Shown here piece by piece: positions 17,931-27,197 of a stretch of DNA of 44,624 bases. The translations under genes were made by a program, and so were the position numbers. Position 1 is the stretch's first letter. Each line of letters begins with the position of its first letter. The stretch is taken from assembly GCA_031178355.1 (NCBI GenBank), contig JAPSJC010000015.1:1-44624 (forward strand), written 5' to 3'. This DNA is from Ureibacillus sp. (GTDB taxonomy: Bacteria; Bacillota; Bacilli; Bacillales_A; Planococcaceae). Under the pieces are notes generated by a model, which worked only from the letters and a program-made list of their open reading frames with translations, was not told the origin of the DNA and made no database searches.

Positions 17931-19913
17931 ATGGAATTCTTTGAACGATTTGCCATTCCTCACCCTAGCCCTATGATTTACGCTTCAATGGTAGCAATAG
18001 CGTTAGTTTCAATTGGGATTTTAGTTGGGATCACATATTTCAAAAAATGGGGTTATTTATGGCATGAATGGTTTACAACTGTTGACCATAAAAAAATTGG
18101 GATTATGTATTTAATCTCTGCCCTCGTTATGCTTTTCCGTGGTGGTGCAGATGCAATTTTAATGCGTGCACAACTATCAGGACCAGATATGAAATTATTA
18201 GACGGTCAACATTATAATGAAATCTTTACAACACACGGTGTTGTGATGATTATGTTTATGGCGATGCCATTTATCTTCGCCTTCATGAACTTAGTTATTC
18301 CACTACAAATTGGGGCACGTGACGTAGCGTTCCCTCGTTTAAATGCACTTAGCTTCTGGTTATTCTTTGCAGGTGCGATGTTATTTAATATTTCATTCGT
18401 TATCGGTGGTTCTCCAGATGCAGGTTGGACATCATACTTCCCTCTTGCGGGAAATGACTTTAGTACATCAGTAGGAACAAACTATTACATGTTAGCTCTA
18501 CAAATTTCGGGGATTGGTTCCTTAATGACTGGTATTAACATGATGACAACCATTTTAAAAATGAGAGCACCTGGCATGACACTTATGAAAATGCCAATGT
18601 TCACTTGGTCAACTTTAATCGCCAATGTCATTATTGTATTTGCATTCCCAGTATTAACAGTTGCTCTATTGATGGGTACTACTGATCGATTATTCGGCAC
18701 GCATTTCTTTACTACAACAAATGGCGGTATGGATATGCTTTGGGCAAACTTCTTCTGGGTATGGGGCCATCCAGAGGTATACATTTTAATTTTGCCTGCG
18801 TTTGGTCTTTACAGTGAAATTATTTCAACGTTTTCAAGTCGAAACCTTTATGGTTATAAGTCGATGGTTGGTTCCATGGTATTAATTTCCCTACTATCAT
18901 TCTTAGTATGGACTCACCACTTCTTTACAATGGGTCAGGGTGCTCTTACAAACAGTATCTTCTCCATTACAACAATGGCGATTGCTGTTCCAACCGGGGT
19001 TAAGATCTTTAACTGGTTATTTACCCTGTGGAAAGGGAAAATTCGTTTCACTGTTCCTATGCTCTACTCGATTGGATTTATTCCCTTATTTACAATCGGT
19101 GGGGTTACCGGGGTTATGCTCGCGATGTCAGCAGCAGACTATCAATACCATAATACAATGTTTTTGGTAGCACATTTCCACAACACAATTATTCCTGGTG
19201 TCGTATTCGCGATGCTAGCTGGTTTAACTTATTATTGGCCAAAATTCTTTGGTTTCATGTTAAATGAAAAAATCGGTAAATCTACTTTCTGGTTACTTAC
19301 AGTAGGTTTTGTACTTGCCTTCTTCCCAATGTATATCACTGGTTTAGACGGTCAAGCACGCCGTATGTACACTTACTCTGAAGCAACTGGCTTCGGACCA
19401 TTAAACATGTTATCATTCGTTGGTGCTGCGTTAATGGCAATTGGTTTCGCTACAATTGTATACAACGTTTACTACAGCTACAAAAACTCACCGAGAAATA
19501 TCGGTAGTGACCCATGGGATGCACGTTCATTAGAATGGGCTACTCATACGCCAGTTCCAGAATACAACTTTGCAAGAGTTCCACAAGTTTTTTCAAGTGA
19601 AGCTTTCTGGGATGCAAAGAAAAAAGGTCATCAATTATTTAAAGGTGAACTAAAAGATATCCATATGCCAAATAATAGTGGTGTTCCATTCATTATGGGT
19701 ATTATCTTCTTTATCGCAGGATTCTCTTTCATCTTTGCAATATGGATACCTGCAGTGATTGCATTAATTGGTATATTCGTATGTATGGCTTTACGTTCAT
19801 TTGAACTAGATCATGGTCGCCATATTCATGTAAAAGAGATTAAAGAGATAGAAGCACAGTATGAGGAGGTGCAAGGTAATGAAGCTAGATCACACACAAC
19901 CACTCGAGTATAG
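17931..19913 (+). CDS. qoxB: quinol oxidase subunit I
   Basis: Catalytic haem-copper subunit, 660 aa, with about 14-15 membrane helices. It has the low-spin haem ligands H102 and H417, the CuB ligands H280, H329 and H330 with the cross-linked Y284 (WGHPEVY, WTHHFF), the high-spin haem ligand H415, the proton-channel E282, and the K-channel lysine in TGVKIFNW. The haem segment reads HFHNTIIPG, like E. coli CyoB (HFHN), rather than the HFHYV I remember for B. subtilis QoxB. The ATG at 17931 follows GAAAGGAGA; a TTG start at 17907 would lie ahead of that site. Its 3' end overlaps qoxC by 35 nt. Confidence 0.96.
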   Translation: MEFFERFAIPHPSPMIYASMVAIALVSIGILVGITYFKKWGYLWHEWFTTVDHKKIGIMYLISALVMLFRGGADAILMRAQLSGPDMKLLDGQHYNEIFTTHGVVMIMFMAMPFIFAFMNLVIPLQIGARDVAFPRLNALSFWLFFAGAMLFNISFVIGGSPDAGWTSYFPLAGNDFSTSVGTNYYMLALQISGIGSLMTGINMMTTILKMRAPGMTLMKMPMFTWSTLIANVIIVFAFPVLTVALLMGTTDRLFGTHFFTTTNGGMDMLWANFFWVWGHPEVYILILPAFGLYSEIISTFSSRNLYGYKSMVGSMVLISLLSFLVWTHHFFTMGQGALTNSIFSITTMAIAVPTGVKIFNWLFTLWKGKIRFTVPMLYSIGFIPLFTIGGVTGVMLAMSAADYQYHNTMFLVAHFHNTIIPGVVFAMLAGLTYYWPKFFGFMLNEKIGKSTFWLLTVGFVLAFFPMYITGLDGQARRMYTYSEATGFGPLNMLSFVGAALMAIGFATIVYNVYYSYKNSPRNIGSDPWDARSLEWATHTPVPEYNFARVPQVFSSEAFWDAKKKGHQLFKGELKDIHMPNNSGVPFIMGIIFFIAGFSFIFAIWIPAVIALIGIFVCMALRSFELDHGRHIHVKEIKEIEAQYEEVQGNEARSHTTTRV

Positions 19914-20478
19914 TACTGATCAAAATCAGTTAAATATTTTAGGTTTCTGGATATTCCTTGGCGCTGAAATTATGTTGTTCGCTACCCTTTTCACGGCCTA
20001 CTTCACATTAGAAGGTCGTACAGGTAGCGGCCCTACTCCAGCAGATATTTTTGAAATTACACCCGTGCTGATTGAAACGTTTGTATTATTAACAAGTAGT
20101 TTTACGATTGGGCTTGGCGTTCATGCAATGAGACTTGGTCGAAAAAATGCGATGTTAACGTTCTTTGGTATTACGCTACTTCTTGGATTAGGTTTCCTCG
20201 GTGTAGAGATCTATGAATTCACGCATTATTACCATGTTGGGGCAACTTATCAAACCAGTGCATTTACCGCTGCATTGTTAACAACATTAGGGACACATGG
20301 TGCCCACGTTACATTAGGTTTATTCTGGGGATTATTCATCATCCTACAAGTGAAAAAGCGTGGTTTAACACCTGAAAATGCAAATAAATCATTTATCTTC
20401 TCTCTTTACTGGCATTTCTTAGATGTTGTTTGGATCTTTATCTTCAGCTTCATCTATCTGAAAGGAATGATGATGTAA
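19879..20478 (+). CDS. qoxC: quinol oxidase subunit III
   Basis: Subunit III, 199 aa, five hydrophobic helices, with the family segments LNILGFWIFLGAEIMLFATLF, THGAHVTLG and YWHFLDVVWIFIF. The start is ATG 19879, 10 nt after AGGAGG. An in-frame ATG at 19861 comes before that site, so it is rejected. The gene begins inside qoxB, which indicates translational coupling. Confidence 0.94.
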   Translation: MKLDHTQPLEYSTDQNQLNILGFWIFLGAEIMLFATLFTAYFTLEGRTGSGPTPADIFEITPVLIETFVLLTSSFTIGLGVHAMRLGRKNAMLTFFGITLLLGLGFLGVEIYEFTHYYHVGATYQTSAFTAALLTTLGTHGAHVTLGLFWGLFIILQVKKRGLTPENANKSFIFSLYWHFLDVVWIFIFSFIYLKGMMM

Positions 20479-20479
20479 T

Positions 20480-20761
20480 ATGAAAGAATTATTTCCTGCC
20501 AAACAGGTGATGGGCTTTGTCTTTTCATTGATTCTAACTGCAGTTGCATTACTCGTTTACTTTACTGATTTGTCATTCGGTGTAGGCATGACAATCCTTT
20601 TAGTAACTGCTTTTATTCAAGCATTCCTACAGCTTGTCGTATTCATGCACGCTGGCGAATCAAAAGATGGTAAGTCTATTTACACAACCATATTTTATGG
20701 TGTAATTATTGCACTGATTACTGTTTTCGGTACATTATTAATCCTACTTTGGGATATGTAA
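20480..20761 (+). CDS. qoxD: quinol oxidase subunit IV
   Basis: A 93-aa protein with three transmembrane helices, matching the COX4-like quinol oxidase subunit IV (VMGFVFSLILTAVALLVYF; AFIQAFLQLVVFMH). It starts one base after the qoxC stop with only a distant AAAGGA, so it probably relies on coupling. It is the last gene of qoxABCD. Confidence 0.92.
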   Translation: MKELFPAKQVMGFVFSLILTAVALLVYFTDLSFGVGMTILLVTAFIQAFLQLVVFMHAGESKDGKSIYTTIFYGVIIALITVFGTLLILLWDM

Positions 20762-20810
20762 TTCCTGTAGTATTTCTAACGAGTTTTGAAATATACTCAA
20801 AAGTTATTAG

Positions 20811-20845
20811 GTGGCTTCGGTATTCTACTGAAGTCACTTTTTTTA
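20811..20845 (+). terminator. intrinsic terminator of qoxABCD
   Basis: GTGGCTTCGGT (20811-20821) pairs with ACTGAAGTCAC (20827-20837), including two G-T pairs, followed by seven T. Confidence 0.85.
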
Positions 20846-20945
20846 TTAGTAAGAACTCCAAATAATTGAAACTAAAATTTGGGAGAATAAAAAAATATCG
20901 AAAAGCCAACATAACGAAGAAATAAATTTGATAAGGAGAGAATCG

Positions 20946-22001
20946 ATGAGGAATTTTTCACGAGTTTTCATTGTCTTTATGTTAGTCTTTGGTATTAGTA
21001 TAAGTGGAACGATAAATGCTAATGCACAAATAGAGTATGTTCCAAATGCGGGTGTTTTCATAAATGGAAAAATCGTTACTGGTATCAATCCAATTATAGA
21101 AAATGGCGAATACTATGTACCGTTTGTAGAACTTGCAAAAATTCTAAATTATAACAATATAAAATTTGAAGAAAACACAAGAACTTATGAGGTCACAGAT
21201 GGTTCCACTGTAATCCGTATAACAAGTGGTGGTACAAGAGCAAAAAAAGGGAATGAGTATATTAATATCGAACCTCCTAGATGGATTAATGATACTCTCT
21301 ACATCTCACTTCATGCAGGTGGGGCTATATTTAACTCATATATTACGTACAAGAAGGAAAACGGTTCCATACAAATCCAAAACCCTGCAACAAAATATGA
21401 AGTAACTAAGGGCGATACACTATACAATATTGCCAGAATACATCATACAACTGTTGATGTGTTAAAGAGAATAAACAATTTAACGTCAAATTTGATTTAT
21501 GATGGTCAAGTACTAAAGTTGCCAAGTGCAGATTCTTTAAAAGGTGAAATGGAACCTGTAAAGGAACAAGAGCCAGTTAAAAACAATAGCACGGATACTG
21601 TAACACAACAAATAAATAAAATTCTAGAAGATGCAAAGAAATATATTGGAGCAAAATATAAATGGGGAGCTACTTTAGCTGAGGCACCTAACTTATTTGA
21701 CTGTTCTTCTTATACGCAATATGTCTTTGGAAATGTTGGCATCCAACTTCCACGAGTTTCTAGAGATCAAGCAAGTAAAGGTACAGCGGTTGCTACTTCT
21801 AACTTAAAAGCGGGAGATTTAATGTTCTTTACTATGAATGACACTTACACGGATGGAAGAGTAGCCCACGTTGGTATCTATATGGGGGATGGAAATATGA
21901 TTCATGCCTCAACATCTAGAGGTGTAATGATTACAACAAAAGTGTTACAAAATCCATATTGGTCAAAGAACTACTTATTCTCTAAACGTGTAATCAAATA
22001 A
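20946..22001 (+). CDS. secreted LysM-NlpC/P60 peptidoglycan endopeptidase
   Basis: Exported wall hydrolase of 351 aa. The signal peptide is residues 1-27, with an AxA site (ANA). A copper-amine-oxidase-N-like repeat domain spans about 36-145, a LysM domain 150-193 (YEVTKGDTLYNIARIHHTTV), then a short E/K-rich linker. The NlpC/P60 domain from about 222 carries C253 (FDCSSYTQYVFG), H308 (VAHVGIYMGDG) and H320. Family members cut gamma-D-Glu-meso-DAP bonds in stem peptides. The start is ATG 20946 after AAGGAGAG; the upstream TTG at 20928 precedes that site. It is separated from qoxD by a terminator and is its own unit. Confidence 0.92.
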   Translation: MRNFSRVFIVFMLVFGISISGTINANAQIEYVPNAGVFINGKIVTGINPIIENGEYYVPFVELAKILNYNNIKFEENTRTYEVTDGSTVIRITSGGTRAKKGNEYINIEPPRWINDTLYISLHAGGAIFNSYITYKKENGSIQIQNPATKYEVTKGDTLYNIARIHHTTVDVLKRINNLTSNLIYDGQVLKLPSADSLKGEMEPVKEQEPVKNNSTDTVTQQINKILEDAKKYIGAKYKWGATLAEAPNLFDCSSYTQYVFGNVGIQLPRVSRDQASKGTAVATSNLKAGDLMFFTMNDTYTDGRVAHVGIYMGDGNMIHASTSRGVMITTKVLQNPYWSKNYLFSKRVIK

Positions 22002-22045
22002 ACTTTTTACATTCCTTTATCAAGCACTACTCCCCTCCTAAAAAT

Positions 22046-22086
22046 AAAACCCGAATAAAGACTAAAAGTCTCTATTCGGGTTTTAT
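22046..22086 (+). terminator. strong intrinsic terminator of the NlpC/P60 gene
   Basis: AAAACCCGAATA (22046-22057) pairs with TATTCGGGTTTT (22073-22084), and an inner AGACT/AGTCT extends the stem. T-rich sequence follows on the plus strand and A-rich sequence precedes it. Confidence 0.9.
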
Positions 22087-22193
22087 CTTGTAATGAATGG
22101 TGGGCTGATTATTTTTCCCTACTTGTCGTTGGTTTTGATAAAAAGAACGATATACTCTTTCCCTGAAATATCTTCTGCAGTATATTTAGCCAT

Positions 22194-22245
22194 AGAAAAA
22201 CTGCACCTTTAATTGTTAGATGCTTCTACCAATTGGAGTGCAGTT
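22194..22245 (-). terminator. intrinsic terminator of the DUF5667-like gene
   Basis: AACTGCAC (22199-22206) pairs with GTGCAGTT (22238-22245), and the inner arms also pair with one bulge. Five T follow on the minus strand. It is about 30 nt past the stop at 22275. Confidence 0.75.
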
Positions 22246-22274
22246 CATAAAATGGGTTTTTCTTATCTAATGAT

Positions 22275-23663
22275 CTACTCGTCTTCCTCTTCTTCAGACT
22301 CCTCCTCATTTTGTTCTTTGGGCACTTCTTTTTTAGGGGATTCTCGTTTTACTTCTTGACGTTTGGTTTCCTGACGATTTTCCTCATCATCGTCGTCTTC
22401 ATCATCTTTAAATTCTGCACTCTTATGCTCTTCTTTTTTACGTTCTTCTTTCTTCTCTGCCTTCTTATGGGCAGCTGGTGCTACTACACCTCGATCTTCT
22501 TCATCGTTATCTTTTTCTTTATCTCTGTCCGTACCTTTTGCTAGTACTCCTTTACTCTTATCTTCTACTTCTTCCGCTTCTTCTTCAAATGCCTCTTGGA
22601 CTTCCTCAATTTCTTCTTCTAACTCTTTAAGTTCGTCCTCAAGATCCTCAACATCATCCAGATTACCTTTAGCAATCTTCTCTTGGATTTTTTCCTTAAT
22701 ATCACCGATTTTTTCAAGTTTCTTGGACATCCGTTCAAAGGATTTTTCTACGTTCTTAGCAAGGGCTTCTTTTGCCTTTGGATTATCGACTTTCTCCATA
22801 GCCAGTAAAAGAGCCATCGTGTTTGCAGTGAATTGTTCTTCCAAGGCTTTTCGTACCTCACTGACAGCATCCATTGTGCCATCACCTTCTGCTGTTCCCG
22901 TTTCTTCGGCTACCTTTTCACTATAATCCAATGCCAATTCTTGATTTTCGAGCGCCTTTTGTAATGTTGCCGCGGCTCCTTCAGTATCTCCCCGCTCAAG
23001 TAAGGCATTCGCTTCAGCAATTCGTTCTGCTGCAAAATTGGCTAGTTTTTGGGCTTTTTCTGTATCATCAAAAGTAAGGGCTAAAGAAATTTTCTCTGAC
23101 AGGGTTTTTACAAAGTAAAAGAAATCTCCTGGTAAGAGAGTTGGTTCATCTGCCGTTGGTTCTTCAGCTACATCACCATCTGTGACCGGTTCTTCAGGTG
23201 TAGGCTCTGTTGCGGGTTCATTCTCAGTTGGTGTTGTAGTGGCTCCACCATCCGATGGAGAAGGTTCCCCTGCTGGTTCCTCAGGTGTAGTCGTTCCTGC
23301 TTCGGTTTCCATATTTAGATCAGTTTCTGCTGTATTTTCACCTGTCGTTGTTGTTTCTGTTGTAGTTTCGGCTTGAACTTCTCCTTCATGTTCGTTCGCA
23401 AAGGCTTGAGTCATACTTCCACTAAACATCACCGTCGTAACCAACGCCCCACCCATCATCACTTTAATGCTTCTGACCTTAATATTTGAAAATTTCATTT
23501 TGACGTAACTTATCGCCATTCGGCTAATATCCTTTTCTGTCTCACGAGTAAGGTTTCCAAATTCCTCAGCAAACTCTTCTAAGGCACCGTTTGCTCGTAT
23601 ATAAAGAATGACATCATATAATTCTCCGGCCTTCTTTTCTAACTTAAAATCCTGTATGACCAT
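22275..23663 (-). CDS. secretory/membrane protein with DUF5667-like domain and acidic coiled-coil tail
   Basis: A 462-aa protein. Residues 1-64 are hydrophilic and basic near 50-64. A single hydrophobic segment (about 67-89) ends in TQAFANE, like a signal peptide or anchor. A Thr/Glu/Pro-rich linker follows (about 90-178). [21 protein letters not shown] opens a DUF5667-like helical domain (about 179-300). The rest is a predicted coiled coil and a very acidic, low-complexity end rich in Glu, Asp and Lys. The ATG at 23663 follows AAAGGA. The unusually long N-terminal part before the hydrophobic stretch would leave a cytosolic peptide if the segment is an anchor, an arrangement seen in anti-sigma factors. 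Function unknown. Confidence 0.65.
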   Translation of the reverse strand: MVIQDFKLEKKAGELYDVILYIRANGALEEFAEEFGNLTRETEKDISRMAISYVKMKFSNIKVRSIKVMMGGALVTTVMFSGSMTQAFANEHEGEVQAETTTETTTTGENTAETDLNMETEAGTTTPEEPAGEPSPSDGGATTTPTENEPATEPTPEEPVTDGDVAEEPTADEPTLLPGDFFYFVKTLSEKISLALTFDDTEKAQKLANFAAERIAEANALLERGDTEGAAATLQKALENQELALDYSEKVAEETGTAEGDGTMDAVSEVRKALEEQFTANTMALLLAMEKVDNPKAKEALAKNVEKSFERMSKKLEKIGDIKEKIQEKIAKGNLDDVEDLEDELKELEEEIEEVQEAFEEEAEEVEDKSKGVLAKGTDRDKEKDNDEEDRGVVAPAAHKKAEKKEERKKEEHKSAEFKDDEDDDDEENRQETKRQEVKRESPKKEVPKEQNEEESEEEEDE

Positions 23664-23722
23664 ACGTACAGTCCTTTCACCTTTTTCTCGTAGTTTGTAC
23701 CAAAAACTTCATTACAACACAA

Positions 23723-23751
23723 AAAGGGAAAGTAATAGTCACTTTCCCTTT
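23723..23751. terminator. hairpin upstream of the DUF5667-like gene
   Basis: AAAGGGAAAGT (23723-23733) pairs perfectly with ACTTTCCCTTT (23741-23751). It has short T runs on both sides, so it could stop transcription from either direction between 23663 and 23924. Confidence 0.5.
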
Positions 23752-23834
23752 CTGCATGATTCGTTATAAAAAATCATGAATATTAAGATCAAATTAAGTC
23801 TCTGGTATATCCAAGAAGTCAGTTAGGACATCTC

Positions 23835-23903
23835 AATGATAAAACCTTGGCTTTATCATTTTCATTTTTAAAAAAAAGCTTTAGATGTGTTTTTAAGCTT
23901 TTT
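23835..23903 (-). terminator. tandem hairpins after the 71-aa membrane protein gene
   Basis: AAAAAGCTT (23873-23881) pairs with AAGCTTTTT (23895-23903) and is followed on the minus strand by T-rich sequence. A second stem, AATGATAAA with TTTATCATT (23835-23860), lies just beyond. Together they would end the gene at 23924. Confidence 0.5.
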
Positions 23904-23923
23904 GAATTTATTAACCTTTAACA

Positions 23924-24139
23924 TTAACTAAATGATGATTTTCTAACTTTTTCATTTTTACATTTACTCGATGTATGTTCCATTAAATTAAAGAACATAC
24001 CAATAATGAGAATATAAAAGCCACTTTTCATAATTTCAATTCCATACCAAATGGAAACGCTAACAAAAAAGCTCAAACCGATTAAAAGGAACCCAACGAC
24101 AAAAAGAATTGCCGAAAAATACTTGAAAAATTTATACAT
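23924..24139 (-). CDS. small two-helix membrane protein, 71 aa
   Basis: Two hydrophobic helices (about 9-32 and 38-54) and a short basic, cysteine-containing C-terminus. The ATG at 24139 follows a good GGGAGGCG ribosome site, which argues for a real gene. I do not recognise the family. It is isolated, with hairpins downstream and a divergent gene of unknown function upstream. Confidence 0.55.
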   Translation of the reverse strand: MYKFFKYFSAILFVVGFLLIGLSFFVSVSIWYGIEIMKSGFYILIIGMFFNLMEHTSSKCKNEKVRKSSFS

Positions 24140-24381
24140 GATTACGCCTCCCTCTCCCCATACATATGCTAAAAATCAAATAATGTTCACAATTCCGACA
24201 CTCTTTATTAACAGAATTGTAACATATATGTGTACGAAATAAAACACTTCGTTAGATTAGCTTGACATTTAGTTTTGTAATGGTGAAAATTCTTATTTAG
24301 ATTGAAAAATATGAGGCTATATGGTTTTATATTCAGACGTTGTAGAAATTATTCGGTAATTTATTAGGAGGACAATTTAAC

Positions 24382-24834
24382 GTGGATTTGAATTTAACTG
24401 AAGTGACAATCGAAAGATGCGATAAAGAAACAGAAGATGTTATTTCGAAAGAAACACCTTCTTTTCTAAGCACACCTTTAAAACATGTAAAAAATCATCA
24501 AAATGAATTTATTTATTTGGAATCACCTGCATTTGAACAGATAAAAGTTGACGCTATTTCAATCGAATTAGATGATGTTTTTAAAACGTACACAGCACTA
24601 CTTGGGCTTAGTATCCAAAAGAAACATACAGCTACTATAAAAAAATTCTTAGATGCACAGTTAATTGGTGAAAATAAATATTATAGCGCTAGTTTTTCTG
24701 GCGATGAGGGAATATGGGATCTCAATATCCCATTAGACTATATTGAAGGATTCTCAGAAGAAATGTCTATTGCAGATGCTCTTTCGCTGACTTATCAACT
24801 AATTCAAACATTACTAAATGAAATTAAACAATAA
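24382..24834 (+). CDS. conserved-looking hypothetical protein, 150 aa
   Basis: A soluble, acidic 150-aa protein starting with GTG, 9 nt after AGGAGGAC. It has no signal, membrane segment or cysteine pair. The C-terminal half (EGIWDLNIPLDYIEGFSEEM, then a Leu-rich helix) looks like a compact alpha/beta fold. I do not recognise it. The strong ribosome site and a dedicated terminator support it as a real single gene. Confidence 0.7.
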   Translation: MDLNLTEVTIERCDKETEDVISKETPSFLSTPLKHVKNHQNEFIYLESPAFEQIKVDAISIELDDVFKTYTALLGLSIQKKHTATIKKFLDAQLIGENKYYSASFSGDEGIWDLNIPLDYIEGFSEEMSIADALSLTYQLIQTLLNEIKQ

Positions 24835-24852
24835 CCGATAGTTGCAAAAAAT

Positions 24853-24914
24853 AATTAGCCTTTTAATAAAACACCGTTCGGGAGTTCTTATTAAAGAGGC
24901 TAATTTAATTTTTT
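24853..24914. terminator. bidirectional terminator between convergent genes
   Basis: A long stem, 24853-24869 with 24888-24905 (AATTAGCC and GGCTAATT at the base, TTTAATAA/TTATTAAA above), is flanked by T runs on both strands. It serves the plus-strand gene ending at 24834 and the small minus-strand gene ending at 24938. Confidence 0.85.
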
Positions 24915-24937
24915 GATTACTATTTGTTATATAAACT

Positions 24938-25102
24938 TTATTTTGTTTTTAATTTTTGAAGGTAAAATACATCAAATAGAACCCCGATCATACCGAGTGT
25001 TAATATGATAAAACTAGCAAGTGAAATATTCCCAGAAAAAAGGTAATAACATCCTACTCCTATGGTAAGGTAACTAATGGAAGTAAATAATACTCGCATC
25101 AT
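24938..25102 (-). CDS. small two-helix membrane protein, 54 aa
   Basis: A 54-codon frame with ATG at 25102 (a second ATG follows at once), preceded by AAAGAGGTG. It encodes two hydrophobic helices separated by a short turn (LFSGNIS), then FDVFYLQKLKTK. It ends just before the shared bidirectional terminator. The ribosome site, membrane-protein pattern and terminator placement make it a likely gene. It resembles the tiny two-helix membrane proteins common in bacilli, but I cannot name a family. Confidence 0.6.
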   Translation of the reverse strand: MMRVLFTSISYLTIGVGCYYLFSGNISLASFIILTLGMIGVLFDVFYLQKLKTK

Positions 25103-25326
25103 ACACCACACCTCTTTAAATATTTAATATTTGTATTCTAATGCTACCATATTCATATCACTTATTCTTGTTGTTTACGAATCACATCATCCTTCACATA
25201 ATCTTTGGAATTCTTTTTACTCTAAAGACAATAACTTCCCATTCCTTTAATAGTTTCCGTATCAAGTTTTATTTTTCTAGATTCGTCATTACCTTACACT
25301 CGCTTATTATTGACTACGAAGCCAAT

Positions 25327-26310
25327 TTACTTGATTACTTGGAAAACCCATTGACCGTTGTCCATTCTTTTCGATAAATTCCCTCTTGTTACAGCAAACT
25401 CTAAATAACCGATTACTTCCGATAACACAAGGGATGTGAGCGTATCCACTTTTTTGCCATAAAGGTTGTATGCAATGGACACTGTATCTTGCAGCCCGTT
25501 CGCAACAGCGTCTATAACTCGTCTTTCTTTTTTCTCCATACGACTTAATTTTCTCTCTATTTCTAGCTCATGTTGTAGAAATGGATTTTGATGCCCCGGA
25601 AACATCCATTCTGTCTCAATTTCCCTACATGTAAATAAGGATTGTTGATACTGGGATACAGTTGGAAGTAAATTTAGGTCATCATTAAAATCAATAATTG
25701 CATTGGTCGATGCTTTTTTGAGTACCAAATCACCGGAAAACTGCCATTTAACAGTAGGGTCATAAAATAATATGGAATCAGGTGAATGACCTGGTGCTTC
25801 TATTACGTGCAACCCTTCAACCTCATCTCTGTCTTTTAAAGCACACACTTCCGATTGAATTCGAAGCCGATCCCGATTTAAAAACGTTTGCTCCATTGTC
25901 TTAAATCGTTGAGTTACAAGGTCGAGACAACCATATTCTTTATAGGTTTTAAGAAAGAAATTGTATTTATTCGTTAAAAAGCTTTCGTCAAAATGAACAC
26001 GAGGGATTGCCAAATAGTGTGCATATACAGGAATTTGTTTAACTTTTAGCACTTCATTAACAAGCCCTACATGATCCTCATGGTGGTGGGTTAGTAAAAT
26101 TTGATCGATATCCTGTATAGAAATATTGTAATTCTTAAGTGAATTGTAAAAAAATTCCTTAAAACGCGGCGTATTAAGCCCTGCATCGATTAAAGATAAA
26201 CTACCACCATTATCATAGAGGTAACAATTAACTGATGACAAACTGCCATACTGTTGTGAATAGATTATAGGATAAACTCGTTTACTGTCCTTCTGATATT
26301 GCGTAAGCAT
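25327..26310 (-). CDS. MBL-fold metallo-hydrolase
   Basis: Metallo-beta-lactamase-fold hydrolase, 327 aa. The metal motif is THHHEDH (H75, H77, D79, H80), followed by APGHSPDS, FSGDLVL and MFPGHQNP, which supply the remaining ligands. The C-terminal third (about 245-327) looks like the winged-helix extension seen in LACTB2-like enzymes. ATG with AAAGGAAG upstream. It is 23 nt downstream of the zinc-finger-like gene on the same strand, probably one operon. The substrate is unknown; thioesterase- or nuclease-like activity is possible. Confidence 0.85.
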   Translation of the reverse strand: MLTQYQKDSKRVYPIIYSQQYGSLSSVNCYLYDNGGSLSLIDAGLNTPRFKEFFYNSLKNYNISIQDIDQILLTHHHEDHVGLVNEVLKVKQIPVYAHYLAIPRVHFDESFLTNKYNFFLKTYKEYGCLDLVTQRFKTMEQTFLNRDRLRIQSEVCALKDRDEVEGLHVIEAPGHSPDSILFYDPTVKWQFSGDLVLKKASTNAIIDFNDDLNLLPTVSQYQQSLFTCREIETEWMFPGHQNPFLQHELEIERKLSRMEKKERRVIDAVANGLQDTVSIAYNLYGKKVDTLTSLVLSEVIGYLEFAVTRGNLSKRMDNGQWVFQVIK

Positions 26311-26333
26311 TTATTCGCTTCCTTTATTGATTT

Positions 26334-27197
26334 TTATCTACTTACCCCTGCTACCATCATTGACCTTGCAATGTTATAAAGGTCCTCACCATTAAATCGT
26401 ATATCAGACCCTAAAGAAACGGATAATTCGTATCTTCCCATTCTATCTTCTCTAATTTCTCCTACACCGTTAAAGACAACTACTTTTTTAATAGAAAGAT
26501 ATTTTTTAATTGACCAAAATTTATCTAAGTAACTCTTATTTAGCGGTTCTTTTTTAAAACGTTCTTCAAAGACGATTTTAATATCTTCACTTTGGTAACC
26601 AACAATGATTTCCGCTACTGAATCCATTAGTTCTATATCTTTCACATAGCCTTTAATAAGGCGTACCTGACCGATATCTGTTGGCCCAATGATATCAACG
26701 AATTTGGAAAGGAGCTTCTTCCCTTTAATGTCAATCTCCGCTTCCTCTACTTCCCCACCAAATAACTTTAATTGAATATTTTTTGCTTTTTCTTTTCCAT
26801 CTTTTTTAGGACTGATATTTTTCTTTTCATTGTTATTCTTTTGACCTTCTTCTGAAGTAACCGTTTCCGATTGTGTCATTGATTGAAAAGCTCTCACTAA
26901 TGCATCTTGTTTTCGTTTATTACTGATATTTACCTTTATCGAATTTTCAAAACCAAATACAGTTCTAGTTCCTGTACGATCTAAATGATACATACAATCC
27001 GATGAATGATTACTTAAACGCCATGTTTTAAAATGAGCTTTACGGCCGCTGGAAAATGATACTCTCGCAGAACAATTATCTGTCGGACAATAGAGCTTCC
27101 CTTTATATGTTGCATCATACTTTTTCTTCGTAATTACTTTAAGTGTGACCATCTTGATGTCATTTTCAGTTATATATCTAGCTGTTGGAATTCGCAT
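26334..27197 (-). CDS. hypothetical protein with an N-terminal putative zinc-binding module
   Basis: A 287-aa protein. Residues 37-71 hold C37-x4-C42, H55, H64, C68 and H71 in the pattern CPTDNC...HFKTW...HSSDCMYH, which looks like a zinc-binding module resembling the start of CoiA-type proteins. A charged, disordered linker (about 110-145, rich in Lys, Asn and Glu) leads to an alpha/beta C-domain. The ATG has a GGGGG-type ribosome site. It precedes the MBL hydrolase gene by 23 nt. The pair could be a nucleic-acid-processing unit, but this is only a guess from the finger and the MBL partner. Confidence 0.6.
   Translation of the reverse strand: MRIPTARYITENDIKMVTLKVITKKKYDATYKGKLYCPTDNCSARVSFSSGRKAHFKTWRLSNHSSDCMYHLDRTGTRTVFGFENSIKVNISNKRKQDALVRAFQSMTQSETVTSEEGQKNNNEKKNISPKKDGKEKAKNIQLKLFGGEVEEAEIDIKGKKLLSKFVDIIGPTDIGQVRLIKGYVKDIELMDSVAEIIVGYQSEDIKIVFEERFKKEPLNKSYLDKFWSIKKYLSIKKVVVFNGVGEIREDRMGRYELSVSLGSDIRFNGEDLYNIARSMMVAGVSR

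Noticed and set aside
23182-23376. Ser/Val-rich plus-strand frame inside the DUF5667-like gene
   Set aside because: It is the antisense shadow of the Thr/Glu/Pro-rich linker and has no ribosome site.
25141-25377. 78-codon plus-strand open frame before the MBL gene end
   Set aside because: It has no ribosome site, overlaps the 3' end of the MBL gene and has the hydrophobic bias expected of AT-rich random frames.
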